The position numbers and the translations under genes were made by a program. Below, piece after piece: positions 13,480 through 23,018 of a DNA stretch of 64,000 nucleotides (position 1 is the stretch's first letter; the number at the start of each line of letters is the position of its first letter). Source of the DNA: Talaromyces rugulosus (lineage: Eukaryota; Ascomycota; Eurotiomycetes; Eurotiales; Trichocomaceae); contig NC_049562.1 of NCBI RefSeq assembly GCF_013368755.1, positions 3,472,001 through 3,536,000 of the forward strand, given 5' to 3'. Under the pieces are notes generated by a model. That model had not been told where the DNA came from. It ran no database searches and saw nothing but the letters and a program-made list of their open reading frames with translations.

Positions 13480-15651
13480 TCACATCACCGTGCAACCACC
13501 ACTTCGAGCGCGACGCCTTCGACCAACGAATGGCCCCAGGCTGTCATCGTCGTCATCATCGATGTTGTAAATCCTCTCTGCATCACGGGCACGACGCCTG
13601 CGTCGTCTGGCTCCAGCTCCGCCAGTACCGGCCTCCTCTGCCGCCATCATGTAGTCCGCCCACTTTCGGGCGAGGTTGTTTGCCGATGTAAGAGATCCGC
13701 GAAGCACGCGTTTGTTGTGCTCGTCAACGGTCATTTGCCATCCATAAAAGCATTTGAGGTGGATGATTTCCTTGGGGTATTTCAAAACCGGCATTATGGG
13801 AGAGAGTGGGGACTGAGAACTGCTTGGTGTTGGGGTTTCATCACTCCCCTCGCCTGACTCTCTGACCGTCACTACTGTGGAGGAACTTTTCAATGCGCGA
13901 GGCAGGTAGGAGTTGCTGGATAGCACTTCGCGAACACCAGCCCAGGTCACATTGATGCAGTCGAATGCCACTATATGCAGTCCGACCTGGGGAAGATCAG
14001 TCCCGTACCCACGCCTGCGGACCCGGTAGCTGGCTTCAATGAGAGACAAATCAGAAATCCGGGTGTTGTCCATCTCAACATATCTCAAACGGGGGCAGCT
14101 CTTCAATATGGCAAGCATGCCATAATCACCCAGGGCTTCACAGAAGCTGACACTGAGATGTTCCAGACGCTCCGCACAGGGTGATTTTGCCAGTTCAATC
14201 AAGAGGGCGTTTGTTATTTTGTCAAGATCCTCGAGCTCAACATGTGTCAATTTTGGTGTGGTTTGGACGACCTCCATGATGGAGTCATCGGTTAATTCCG
14301 TACACTGTGAAAGCTGAAGACCTTCCAACAACGGCACATTGCGGACGAGACACCGAATGCCGTCGTCGGTAAGATTGGCACAGTTGTGGAGATCTAGATG
14401 CTTGAGGATCCGTGGAGGGACAATGGGCTGGTCGGTCAATAGGTCAATCTCGGGCTCTTTGCCATGTATCAGCACTTTCAAACTTTCATCGGTAACGTCT
14501 GTTCGATGTATCACAAGTCTTTCGAGGGAGTTCCTCTCGAAAAGCAATTGCATAAAATCCTCATTGTCGAATCCTGAAATTTCACCGGCTTGCAAGTCCC
14601 TGAGCCTTGGGCAAGATTCAATCACTCGTTTCAAACCTTTAGTATCAACATGAGAACACCAGGATACGTTCAACGTGTCCAACCGCGGACACGATTGAGC
14701 GATAATTTTCATGGCGGAATTGGTCACGCTAGACAATCCCGACATGTTGACGTACTCTAGGCGAGGGTTTCGAAGGAGGAAATAATGAATGGCAGTCTTG
14801 TCGATGCGACAGCCCTCCAAAGAAAAGTTCACCACATTGCGGCAGGCATCGGAAATCTTCTCGCCGTCTGACAGCCATTTTTCTCTGAGCTGTACACAAC
14901 CCCGAAGATTGAGATCTCTGATAAAAGGACCGGCCGACGTGATGAGCTTGAGAAGGGCATCGCTTGAGATCTTGGTGTAATATTCTGCGGTATCAATCCG
15001 AGACCACAACTGGCCATCAAAACATTTCTGGTGCCAAGCTTTGGACACTAAAGAGCATCTGACAATCTCCGTTGGCGTCAGGTAGCTCAAGACAGACATC
15101 TGGATCTCATAAGGCATGTCTTGCCAGAAGTTAATGGAGCTCTTGACCTCTTGGGTCACTTGCTGGGCGTCTGTCGCAGTTGTCTGATCTATCTCCTCCA
15201 ACCCGGACTCGGAAGATTGTCGCAGCATACTCCTAGAGGCAGAGCGCACATCCGCCGGCAATGGGACACTCGTCTGCGGTCCATTCTGGAGAGCTTCAAT
15301 GGTGCGAATACGAACGCTGCCGGGGGACGGAGCGGCGGTCGATGGAGGCGAGTTGGTACCCAGGGCACCATAAATCTGTGAGGGTGACGAGGCACTGGGA
15401 TCTGCCCAGCACTGAGCGGGCGAGAGGGAGACACAGGACAGAGACGCCTTGCCGTCTCTTTGATAGCCGGCCGAGTGAGACCGGGCCCGTCTTGTTAGCG
15501 ACGGGCTGGAAGAGATGCGCTGTAAATTCTGCAACAGCCTATGGCGTCCCTTTAGCCTGGGGGCTTGATCCAATGGAACCTGGCCCGAGATCGAAGTCGG
15601 GGATGCCATGCCCGAGGAGGGCAAAATCTCATCTGATCCGACGGCGGCCAT
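13480..15651 (-). CDS. F-box/leucine-rich-repeat protein (SCF substrate receptor) ending in a CaaX-like motif
   Basis: Single-exon, 723 residues from the ATG at 15651 (MAAVGSDEIL); an in-frame extension to 15708 has no ATG. Residues 1-170 are Ser/Pro-rich and probably disordered. The F-box lies at about 174-221 (FWQDMPYEIQMSVLSYL...SLVSKAWHQKC). At least eight leucine-rich repeats of the cysteine-containing type follow (RDLNLRGC, NFSLEGC, LNVSWC, LKHLDLHNC, LQLSQC, LSVSFC). The tail has a run of arginines, a DDDDDD patch and ends GGCTVM, a possible farnesylation box. The architecture resembles FBXL2/FBXL20 and GRR1-type receptors; FBXL2 is also prenylated. It would recruit substrates to Skp1-Cul1, possibly at membranes. 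Which yeast gene is the true orthologue is not settled. Confidence 0.9.
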   Translation of the reverse strand: MAAVGSDEILPSSGMASPTSISGQVPLDQAPRLKGRHRLLQNLQRISSSPSLTRRARSHSAGYQRDGKASLSCVSLSPAQCWADPSASSPSQIYGALGTNSPPSTAAPSPGSVRIRTIEALQNGPQTSVPLPADVRSASRSMLRQSSESGLEEIDQTTATDAQQVTQEVKSSINFWQDMPYEIQMSVLSYLTPTEIVRCSLVSKAWHQKCFDGQLWSRIDTAEYYTKISSDALLKLITSAGPFIRDLNLRGCVQLREKWLSDGEKISDACRNVVNFSLEGCRIDKTAIHYFLLRNPRLEYVNMSGLSSVTNSAMKIIAQSCPRLDTLNVSWCSHVDTKGLKRVIESCPRLRDLQAGEISGFDNEDFMQLLFERNSLERLVIHRTDVTDESLKVLIHGKEPEIDLLTDQPIVPPRILKHLDLHNCANLTDDGIRCLVRNVPLLEGLQLSQCTELTDDSIMEVVQTTPKLTHVELEDLDKITNALLIELAKSPCAERLEHLSVSFCEALGDYGMLAILKSCPRLRYVEMDNTRISDLSLIEASYRVRRRGYGTDLPQVGLHIVAFDCINVTWAGVREVLSSNSYLPRALKSSSTVVTVRESGEGSDETPTPSSSQSPLSPIMPVLKYPKEIIHLKCFYGWQMTVDEHNKRVLRGSLTSANNLARKWADYMMAAEEAGTGGAGARRRRRRARDAERIYNIDDDDDDSLGPFVGRRRRARSGGCTVM

Positions 15652-16742
15652 GACGGAATGGGGGGGGTTGTATGGCCAGCAACAAACAAAAGTCCAATTG
15701 TATATCAAACGGCTGATATATGGTATATATCCCGCGCACGCGCAAGACAGAAAACAGTTACCGTCCAGTTACGCAGTGTGGAAGCACGGCGGCAATCCCG
15801 GAATATCCGCTTTAGATATTCATGACCGAATGGGTAGTTATCGGGGAAACGAACGAGACAGGATAGAAAAAGAGAAGCGAACAGATTTGACGATATAGTA
15901 AGTAGCCCGCTAGGAAGACAGAGAGGGAGAGAGAGGTGGAAAGAAGATAGCAGCAAACGGGCCGAAGACGAGAGGGACTGAATCGAGGCGAGGCGAGCGC
16001 TGAGAGGCTGAGACCAGACTCCGGGTGGGCTGCGCGACGATTCGTCCGGGGCGGGCGGACCGTGGTTCGGGTTTTGTTTTTTGGGGGGTAAGCGTTGGCT
16101 GGAGTACGTACCGGTCAACGGGGCATTAGACGTAGAGAGGACGAGGACGAGGATGAGGATGAGGATGATGAGATAAAAACGGATGAGGGGAGAGGAGGGG
16201 AGAAGAACAAGGCGAGAGGGAAGAACAAGAACCAAGAGCCACGAGCAAGGCTCTTAAGAGGCAAGAGGGGAAGGAGCGTACCCGGCCTCAGCCAGCGCCA
16301 GAGCCAGAGCCAGAGCCATAATCGTAGTACGCACAATCAAGTGATTCGTAACGGCCGCTCCACTCCTGCTCTGGTGTGGCTTTTTTCCCCCGCCGAACGA
16401 AGGCTTATCGATACCGTTATCGATAACTAGCTTTGGTACTAACTGAAGATGGCGTGACGCTCGAGAGAGTCTCGTGAGGACATTGGATTTGGCGATCGCA
16501 CCGCTCGATAACACCATTCCGTCACTTGCAAGTCGTCTGAGCCGGTCATCTGGTCGCTCGCCGATAGCTGTGATGTCTGTCGGTGACTAGTAGTACATAG
16601 GACATTACATGTACTCCCGTATGATTTATCTCCTGATCTAAAAAACAAGGTACAACTAATTTCTGACCTGTGGCTTAAGACTTTCTCTAAAGTTGGCGGG
16701 TACGACATACTATCGATAGCCCGCGACGATAGTACAATGATA
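15652..16742. other. Upstream/leader region of the F-box/LRR gene, low complexity
   Basis: About 1.1 kb with purine-rich stretches (GAGGAC/GAGGAT repeats at 16136-16176 and GAGCCA repeats near 16296-16318) that generate long spurious open frames. It probably contains the promoter and 5' UTR of the minus-strand F-box gene. From about 16.6 kb the base composition turns AT-rich. Confidence 0.45.
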
Positions 16743-16766
16743 CAGTAAAACCTAGGATTAAGCATA
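16743..16766 (+). repeat. MITE left terminal inverted repeat
   Basis: 24 bp; pairs with 17198-17221 with two mismatches. Confidence 0.85.
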
Positions 16767-17197
16767 ACCTTATATTAAGCATAAGAACACTGTGTCAAAA
16801 TTGATTTCCTATACAAATATGCTTATTACCTCATTTCAGAGATCATCCTTATTTTTTTTTACTTCTCCTATACAAATATGCTTAATATAGCACTACTTAA
16901 AGCCTTATTTATCCTAGTCAGAATTACAACGTATTATCTGAAGGTGGAGATGAGGTTATTCGCATAGGCTTAACCGACTGCACCGTCGTGGCTATAGTAG
17001 ATTGGAAGGAAAACCCGATATAAGACCTGCAGGCGGCAGTCTCGTCAATTTGGGTGGTTTTTATGGGTTGTGTGGTTTTATATTAAATTAATTTGACCTC
17101 AGTAGGGGTGGTTTTCATATGAAAATATATATATATATAAAACACCCGACCTTAGGCATATCCTCATATTAAGCATAAGAATTCGGTGTCAGAATTA

Positions 17198-17221
17198 TAT
17201 GCTTAATCCTAGGCTTTACTA
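17198..17221 (-). repeat. MITE right terminal inverted repeat
   Basis: 24 bp; reverse complement of 16743-16766 with two mismatches, followed by the TA target duplication. Confidence 0.85.
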
Positions 17222-17802
17222 TAGATAGAAATGGTGCAGTCTTGCGCCAATCTTGGTCTATTTTTCTTATCGATTGCAGGTGGGGGAGTACATTCATGTT
17301 TCTACTCTCTGTTTGTTTAATTCTGCCCCAGTGTGGAGCCTAGCGTGAAAACGGTTTCATCCCGTATTATACTCATTACTAGTGTATGTTTGGTACATAC
17401 TCTTACAATCCCACTAGTGGCCGGTCCGACATTGGCAGTGAACAATGTCATCCAGAGGAAAGCAATGGATTTCTCGTTCGAAAGAGCTTTTACTTATTTA
17501 CTTGTCTATATCCAACACTTGGTTATTATACTTAAGTCAGTAGCGATGTGTACTGTATGTAGTCTGGTTTCAGGGCTGAAGGCATTTCCGGACCCCTCTC
17601 CCCCATATCCAAAACGGGAGATAGATATTTGTTGCCATGTGATATTGTATTTGAAACGTTCTCTCATTGGAATTTGGATATGTAACACATTATAGAGGCC
17701 AACAAAAGTCGAAATCCGCATTAATATTACCTCAAGAGGTTAACATGTGCAATTTGGATAGTAATTCAAGTGGATTTTCCTTACTAACGGCTGTAGGTTG
17801 AT
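17222..17802. other. Intergenic, no gene seen
   Basis: About 580 bp between the MITE and the protease stop. AT-rich, with short frames lacking any recognisable domain. Confidence 0.4.
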
Positions 17803-19899
17803 TTAATGGGGAATGAGCCTCCAGACGTAAGCAAATGGCTGATGAGAACTTGTAAGACGATTGCGGCTAATGGAGATTGTAATGATGCCGGTGACATGTT
17901 CCCAAACTATCTGCTCGACATTGTTGGCAGGGTCGAAACCATTATGCGATCCCGTCTCGTAGTTTTTGGCTCCCTGGTTTCCGTGGCGCTCAACGTCGCC
18001 CATCCTTGCCACGAGATTAAGGTTGTTCTGAAGTTTGGCACCTGCAAAATCCGAATAGGCCAGCGTTACTTTCAGGGTAATTGAAGACATCTCTCCATCT
18101 GGCAAATGGACAACCGGCGGACGGATATCTGCCAAATGCATTAGACTTGAATCCTCATCCCCCATGACACCGACACCGAAACCCGCCAACTCATGCTCGT
18201 CTGGTCGTATAATGGAGCCATCTAGATCAACACGGCCAAAGCCCGAATGGTTATTTGGCGAGCTGTTGGTACTGGGCGGTAGGTGCTCCCCATCAATTGA
18301 AACCGCCCCATTAACCAAGAGGGCTTTCAAAAGCGCCCCCGTCGGCTGAACCACCCCGTTCTTCTTGTCGTGATAACTATTCTCCGTCAGACATTCCCGG
18401 AGAACGGCGCAGCTTCCGGCCACTAGCGGACATGCCATGCTAGTGCCTGCAAGGTACATGAACCGCGTATCGCCCGACAATCCAAACTCAGCGGGAATGC
18501 CGGTGTCGGGCAGTTTTCGAGACCTCGTCGACAAGATGGCTGTACCCGGTGCTACCACATCGGGTTTCAGTCTGCCCTCTACTGTTGGTCCACGACTGCT
18601 AAAAGCGGCCAGGTTGTTGGGGTCATTAGCCATGTGGTCATCGGCGATGGCACCCACCGGGAAGTCGTTCGGCCAAAAATCGCCGTACGTATAACTGAAT
18701 CGGAAGCTTTGTCCACGGTATTTAACGTTCGGCCGCCTATTCTCGGAGGCACCCACGGTGATGCAATTCTTTGCTGCAGCTTCTGCTCCAATGGACCTGG
18801 AATCCACCCCTCCATTCCGGTCGCTGTCAGTGCCAGAATTCCCTGCCGCGAACAAGACGGCCATGTCTTGGTGGTTCCAGACAAAAGAGTCTATTTCCTC
18901 TGAGTCTTGTGTATAAGGTAACTGGGTTTCTGAAGAACCTGGAAGCGGCCCAGAGCCCCACGAATTTGTATGGACTCTAGCACCATCTTCATACGGCGTA
19001 CCAAACAGACAATTGAGATCATCCGGAATTCCTCCAAGTGACCCGTCGTCAGCCAACAGAGATTGAACGATCAAGTCGGCCCCTGGGGCGACTCCTTCAA
19101 CCTTTCCCTCAATATTCGAATGACCAGAACCCAACACTGAACCGCACACATGGGTTCCATGCCCGTCAGGATCGTCTGGCGCATCTTCCCGTCCAAGGGG
19201 ATATAGCTTAATGAATCGACCTTCGAAAGCGTGATGGACATCGGTAATGCTACCGTTGTCAAACCCAGTGTCCGCGACTGCAACTATTTGCCCTTCTCCT
19301 TTGCATATGGTGTCATTGACAGTCACGTCGTTTGCATTCATGATTCCACGAGCGATGTTGTTAAACAGTCTCGCTGAATAGATTTTCTTGATGGACCTCA
19401 CGGCATCAATCGCAGCCAATTTAGAGAGCTCCTCCTGGGTGACACTAAGCCTTACTTTGCCTTGATGGCGTGCGATTGCCGACACATTAACATTCGCTGC
19501 GTCGGCTATTTGCTGAATGAGCGAGTCCGAGAGCACTACATCATGATGTAGCATGACATCTACAGCTCTCTTGGCCGTTCTCTTTGAAGGATATTGGCTT
19601 TGAGCTTCTGGCTGAGTCACGAGATCTTGGCCATAAATGCTGGTGTACTTGACGAAATCGAGTGCGCGAATGCGTGCTAGGTCTTCTGGCTCGTAGCCAC
19701 AAAGGTAAATATTTCGAGATTCATCTCCAACAAACTCATGGATATGGACACCAATGTTCTGAAGTTCCTTCTTCTCACCTCCATCGAGAGGACTTTCTTT
19801 AGTTTCAATAAGTATGTAATTTGACTCTGACGCATCACATTCGGATTGCAGAGCTATTGGCTCTATAGGGTTTCCGTTGATATAAGTAGTTGCCATCAT
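17803..19899 (-). CDS. Subtilisin-family (S8) serine protease without signal peptide
   Basis: Single-exon gene of 698 residues. The catalytic triad is visible: Asp210 in VAVADTGFD, His247 in DGHGTHVCGS, Ser487 in LAGTSMACPLVAG, with oxyanion Asn354 in FAAGNSGT. Residues 1-190 form a propeptide-like segment (SNYILIETKESPLDGGEKKEL...YICGYEPEDL style). After the catalytic domain a beta-rich C-terminal domain resembles that of KP-43-like oxidatively stable proteases. No hydrophobic leader follows the start, so secretion by the classical route is not supported. The codon at 19899 and the next (19896) are both ATG. Lack of introns, an architecture best known from bacteria, and the AT-rich accessory setting beside a MITE fit acquisition by transfer, but that is inference. 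Confidence 0.92.
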   Translation of the reverse strand: MMATTYINGNPIEPIALQSECDASESNYILIETKESPLDGGEKKELQNIGVHIHEFVGDESRNIYLCGYEPEDLARIRALDFVKYTSIYGQDLVTQPEAQSQYPSKRTAKRAVDVMLHHDVVLSDSLIQQIADAANVNVSAIARHQGKVRLSVTQEELSKLAAIDAVRSIKKIYSARLFNNIARGIMNANDVTVNDTICKGEGQIVAVADTGFDNGSITDVHHAFEGRFIKLYPLGREDAPDDPDGHGTHVCGSVLGSGHSNIEGKVEGVAPGADLIVQSLLADDGSLGGIPDDLNCLFGTPYEDGARVHTNSWGSGPLPGSSETQLPYTQDSEEIDSFVWNHQDMAVLFAAGNSGTDSDRNGGVDSRSIGAEAAAKNCITVGASENRRPNVKYRGQSFRFSYTYGDFWPNDFPVGAIADDHMANDPNNLAAFSSRGPTVEGRLKPDVVAPGTAILSTRSRKLPDTGIPAEFGLSGDTRFMYLAGTSMACPLVAGSCAVLRECLTENSYHDKKNGVVQPTGALLKALLVNGAVSIDGEHLPPSTNSSPNNHSGFGRVDLDGSIIRPDEHELAGFGVGVMGDEDSSLMHLADIRPPVVHLPDGEMSSITLKVTLAYSDFAGAKLQNNLNLVARMGDVERHGNQGAKNYETGSHNGFDPANNVEQIVWEHVTGIITISISRNRLTSSHQPFAYVWRLIPH

Positions 19900-20170
19900 G
19901 GCGTCTACCGAGTATTGTAACGGTATGGATTATGGAATTTCAGCTTGAGGCTTAAGATCTTCGTGGCGCTCACAGCGAGCATGAATGAATTTTGTATGAA
20001 AACTTGTTGACTTAAATCAGAATCGACTTGTTAGAGATACATGGGCCGAATGGTCCTTTTTCCGAGACACGATGAATGGGAATGGAAATTCCCATTGACT
20101 GTAGCAGAATGAAATCAAGCTTGTCTTCGTTTCGCTGAGCTCAAACACAGCGGTCGAGAGCAAATTATAA
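19900..20170. promoter_or_regulatory. Upstream region of the S8 protease
   Basis: About 270 bp upstream of the protease start. No gene or clear regulatory motif recognised. Confidence 0.35.
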
Positions 20171-20433
20171 GGGAAGAGAAATCGTCATACGACCTAGCAT
20201 TTGATGTATATATTGTCATGATATCATCACTAATGTGGTCTCTGCTACCTGTCGATCTACTGAGTTTATATTGCACTGCATTCGGAAGTGAATTTGATGG
20301 TAGGGAGGAGAAATCATCATATGACCTAGCATTCAATGTATACATTGTCATGATCTTGTCACTAATGTGGTCTGCTACTCTGCTACTTGTCAATGTACTG
20401 AGTTTATATCGCACTGCATCCACAAGTTAATTT
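20171..20433 (+). repeat. Tandem duplication, two units of about 132 bp
   Basis: Unit 1 is 20171-20302 and unit 2 is 20303-20433. Both begin GGGARGAGAAATC and share CATAYGACCTAGCATT, ATTGTCATGAT, CACTAATGTGGTCT and TACTGAGTTTATAT in the same order. The copies differ by scattered substitutions, mostly transitions, and a small indel near the CTGCTAC segment. Open frames through the repeat are not conserved between units, so it is probably non-coding. Confidence 0.85.
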
Positions 20434-21518
20434 AGACATTTAAGGCAATATTGTCATACAATCCTAGTACTATTAGATATGCGGCCGTCCTAATCAATAA
20501 CAACGTTTATAGTTCCACTATCCAACGTTTCCTAATCTTCCTTCCCACCACTCCTTTAGGAAGGGATATGCTAGGACCGTAAGTAGCATATTTTATGGCT
20601 TGCAGTATGCGTGTAATTGGGATTACTATGGAGTATTTGCAATTTATAAGTTGATCTCAGATGTCTTTGATAATCAAACCTTATACGTCCAATGAAAGTC
20701 GAGTCCGGAGACCGGTCTCTGTACATATCTAATATATAGCTAACTACGGGGACCAAAGCCTTAGCAATCAGTCTTTATTAAGGGAGAGGTTCTGTGGATT
20801 ATTCTCGTCATAGGAATGTGAAAGATATTATTCACTGTTGCTAGGTTTGGTCCGCCCGCGAACGGCCGTTGGCGCTTTAAGTATCTTTGTTTTATGAGAG
20901 CTCTCACAAAGTCCCAGCAATTCCCTCCAACCGAATATGCACTTTCATATTCTGGAATTACAGGCTCGTTCAGTAATCCCATCCTTAGAAAGATTCGCCT
21001 CATCCTGACTTAATAGGCATTTATAGTGAACCAGATGTAGAATGGGATGCGGTCGGTAACCCCATGGCCACCCTCTGGGCCTCCTCTGGATCCATCGATA
21101 GCTTTAAAGCTTACCTTGTAAACTTTCTGGGTGTGTCCGGTCCGAGATACGGCTCGTTTTCCTGAAACGGCCGGTAGCCCTTTGGTCCTGCTCTCTGGGG
21201 TCAATACACGCCCCCTAGAGCATTCAGTATTGCTGGGGCTGCTAGCTACTAGCCACATCATCATGAGATTAAGGGCGGTAGAGTGTATCCACAGCTAAGC
21301 ATGCGACCAGTACAAGCTTGGATGCCCAACTGTAGAAAATCTATAAATTACACCTCTACGTCCGGCAAGCCCGTCATTTTCAACCTTTCCCATTCAGCAC
21401 ACACCAGCAACGCTCCCCAACAAACAAACCCGTCCATCAGCTTATTTTCTACCTGCGCACAAGGCGAGCGTCTGATTTCTCACACGGAAAGTGCAGCAAT
21501 CCAGCACGAATTTATACC
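20434..21518. other. Intergenic AT-rich stretch with a possible degraded minus-strand gene
   Basis: Minus-strand frames at 21264-21010 and 21003-20761 are adjacent and might be exons or decayed pieces of one small fungal gene. The first has a donor-like AAG|GTAAGC near 21117; the second has the string GGNCWDFVRALI. I could not find a frame-keeping join and do not call a gene. The tyrosinase promoter should lie at the right end. Confidence 0.3.
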
Positions 21519-22632
21519 ATGGTACTCGGTGACGGAATTCGTCGCAACATTGCGACAGTCAGCAAAGAAGAACGTGATCTGTTCATTGACGCAGTGAAAC
21601 AATTGAATAGGATTCAATACAACCTCACTAGTTCTAAAACTGATTTCCCTGCCGGTCATGTCTCATACTGGTTTAAACAGGATGATATTCACCAAAGCTC
21701 CCACGTACACAACTGTCCGGGCTTCATTTCGTGGCATCGGGAGATGTGCAACCGCTATGAATCCCTGCTCCGAACGATCCATTCGGAGTTGTCGCTGCAC
21801 TATTGGGACTGGAACTGCGATCCATCCGCCATTTCTGATGGCCAAGGCGGCGTTGTCAACCTTTTTGATGCTGATTTCATGGGGAACGCTGATGACACCG
21901 TGAACGAAGGTTCGGTCGGTGAGCCACTCTTGTCGGCAGGCTTCTACTTGGTCAACCCATCCGACCCTGACCCCGTAGATGGCAGCGATACCCCCCATTT
22001 TCTCAATCGATAAACCTGGCCCAAATGATACATCTACTTGGAGATACCCTTCGAATTTTAATCCCGCGGATCCTCCTAAGACCTTGACCAGAGGCAAATC
22101 AGCTGGTAGACCGGCAGTAGGAGGTCCACGGTGGCCGAAAGATGAAGATATATTGAATGCAAATACCTCGGAACAATTCAGAGCTCTCATTGAGCGTGCT
22201 CATAACCAGGCACACGGTTATATTGGGGGGAATCTCGGCAATCCCCACATCTCCTTTCGAGACCCGTTCGTGTTTCTTCTGCATTCAAATGTCGATCGGC
22301 TTTGGGCTATCTGGCAACTCCAGCCAGGCCATGTGGAGCGGCTTGATCCTAACCAGGTTTACAATACCGAGAGCAACTCAACTGGTGATGTTGAGATCGG
22401 CAGACCGTTCTGGGGGATCCTCAGCCCACTAGAACCCTGGGCCGGCTTCACAGCTCAAACGACTGCAACAGGAATCATCAAAAATCTTTTACCGATTCGT
22501 CCGTGGTTCGCACCGGAAAATAAAGAACATATGACGGGGAACTACAAGACCGCCTTGGACGTTTCCGTTGTCACCCTGCCAAGCTACGACACGGCACCAC
22601 ACTCCGGAAGCCCTCACGGATATCAATATTGA
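21519..22632 (+). pseudogene. Tyrosinase-like copper protein, interrupted by a one-base frameshift
   Basis: Common central domain of tyrosinase/polyphenol oxidase (type 3 copper). The start is the ATG at 21519 (MVLGDGIRRNIA). CuA histidines are in QDDIHQSSHVH and FISWHREMCNR; CuB histidines in ERAHNQAHGYIGG and FLLHSNVDRLW. Frame 1 runs 21519-22013 and stops after DGSDTPHFLNR; the homologous chain continues in the next frame to 22632 (PADPPKTLTRGKS..., SFRDPFVFLLHSNVDR). Reading five instead of six C at 21991-21996 would restore one frame of about 370 codons, so the lesion is a single-base homopolymer change. All ligand histidines remain. It could be a young pseudogene or an assembly error. 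No signal peptide is visible. Substrate unknown; related proteins oxidise monophenols or o-diphenols. Confidence 0.85.
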
Positions 22633-22765
22633 CAACAGAGTGTAGTCCAGAAATGAAAACGGTATCTTGATGTACCGGAGTCTGTTGCATGATCGTGGTC
22701 ACAACTTTCTTGTCCTTGATACCCATGGAATTAGCAGTCAAGCATTGCTAAAGCTTGAGCGTAAG

Positions 22766-23018
22766 CAGTCTAGAATCACTAAATGATATCATTCTAGTCA
22801 GTTGATCAGCTAAAAACCCGCAAACAGCTATGCGCTATGTTATATAATCGCAATGTCACCATTATTGCACATTAGTTTTAAGAAATTGTCGGAGGCAGAA
22901 TCACAATCACTGGATGATATCATTCTACTCAGTTGACTTTTTAAAATACTGAAAACAAATACACTATAATATATCGACGAGTGAAGTGGTGGGTGAACTG
23001 GATACTCAAGCCCTACAA
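22766..23018 (+). repeat. Diverged tandem repeat, two units of about 130 bp
   Basis: The segment AATCACTAAATGATATCATT at 22774-22793 recurs as AATCACTGGATGATATCATT at about 22906-22925, each followed by CTANTCAGTTGA. Downstream sequence continues to align loosely (AAAC..., then ACTATAATATATCG versus GCTATGTTATATAATCG). The two units are more diverged than the 20171-20433 pair. Confidence 0.6.

Larger units (their letters stand above)
16743..17221. mobile_element. MITE, 479 bp, pogo/Tc1-mariner type, with 24 bp terminal inverted repeats and TA duplication
   Basis: The left end (16743-16766) and the reverse complement of the right end (17198-17221) match at 22 of 24 positions; the core is CCTAGGATTAAGCATA. 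The element is flanked by TA on both sides (16741-16742 and 17222-17223), the duplication typical of the Tc1/mariner/pogo superfamily, and starts CAGTAAA as pogo-like elements do. No transposase is encoded, so it is non-autonomous. Inside are direct repeats: a sequence of about 32 bp at 16772-16803 recurs at 17166-17197, and an identical 18-mer (CCTATACAAATATGCTTA) occurs at 16808-16825 and 16867-16884. A TA run lies near 17128-17138. Confidence 0.82.

Noticed and set aside
15705..16235. 176-codon minus-strand frame upstream of the F-box/LRR gene
   Set aside because: Leu/Ser/Val-rich translation of purine/pyrimidine repeats; more likely leader DNA.
20761..21264. Two adjacent minus-strand frames as a small two-exon gene
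   Set aside because: Donor- and acceptor-like sites exist but no join keeps frame through both parts, and no family is certain.
17803..22632. Protease plus tyrosinase as a secondary-metabolite or RiPP cluster
   Set aside because: No backbone enzyme, precursor peptide, transporter or regulator is present between or beside them, and one member is frameshifted.
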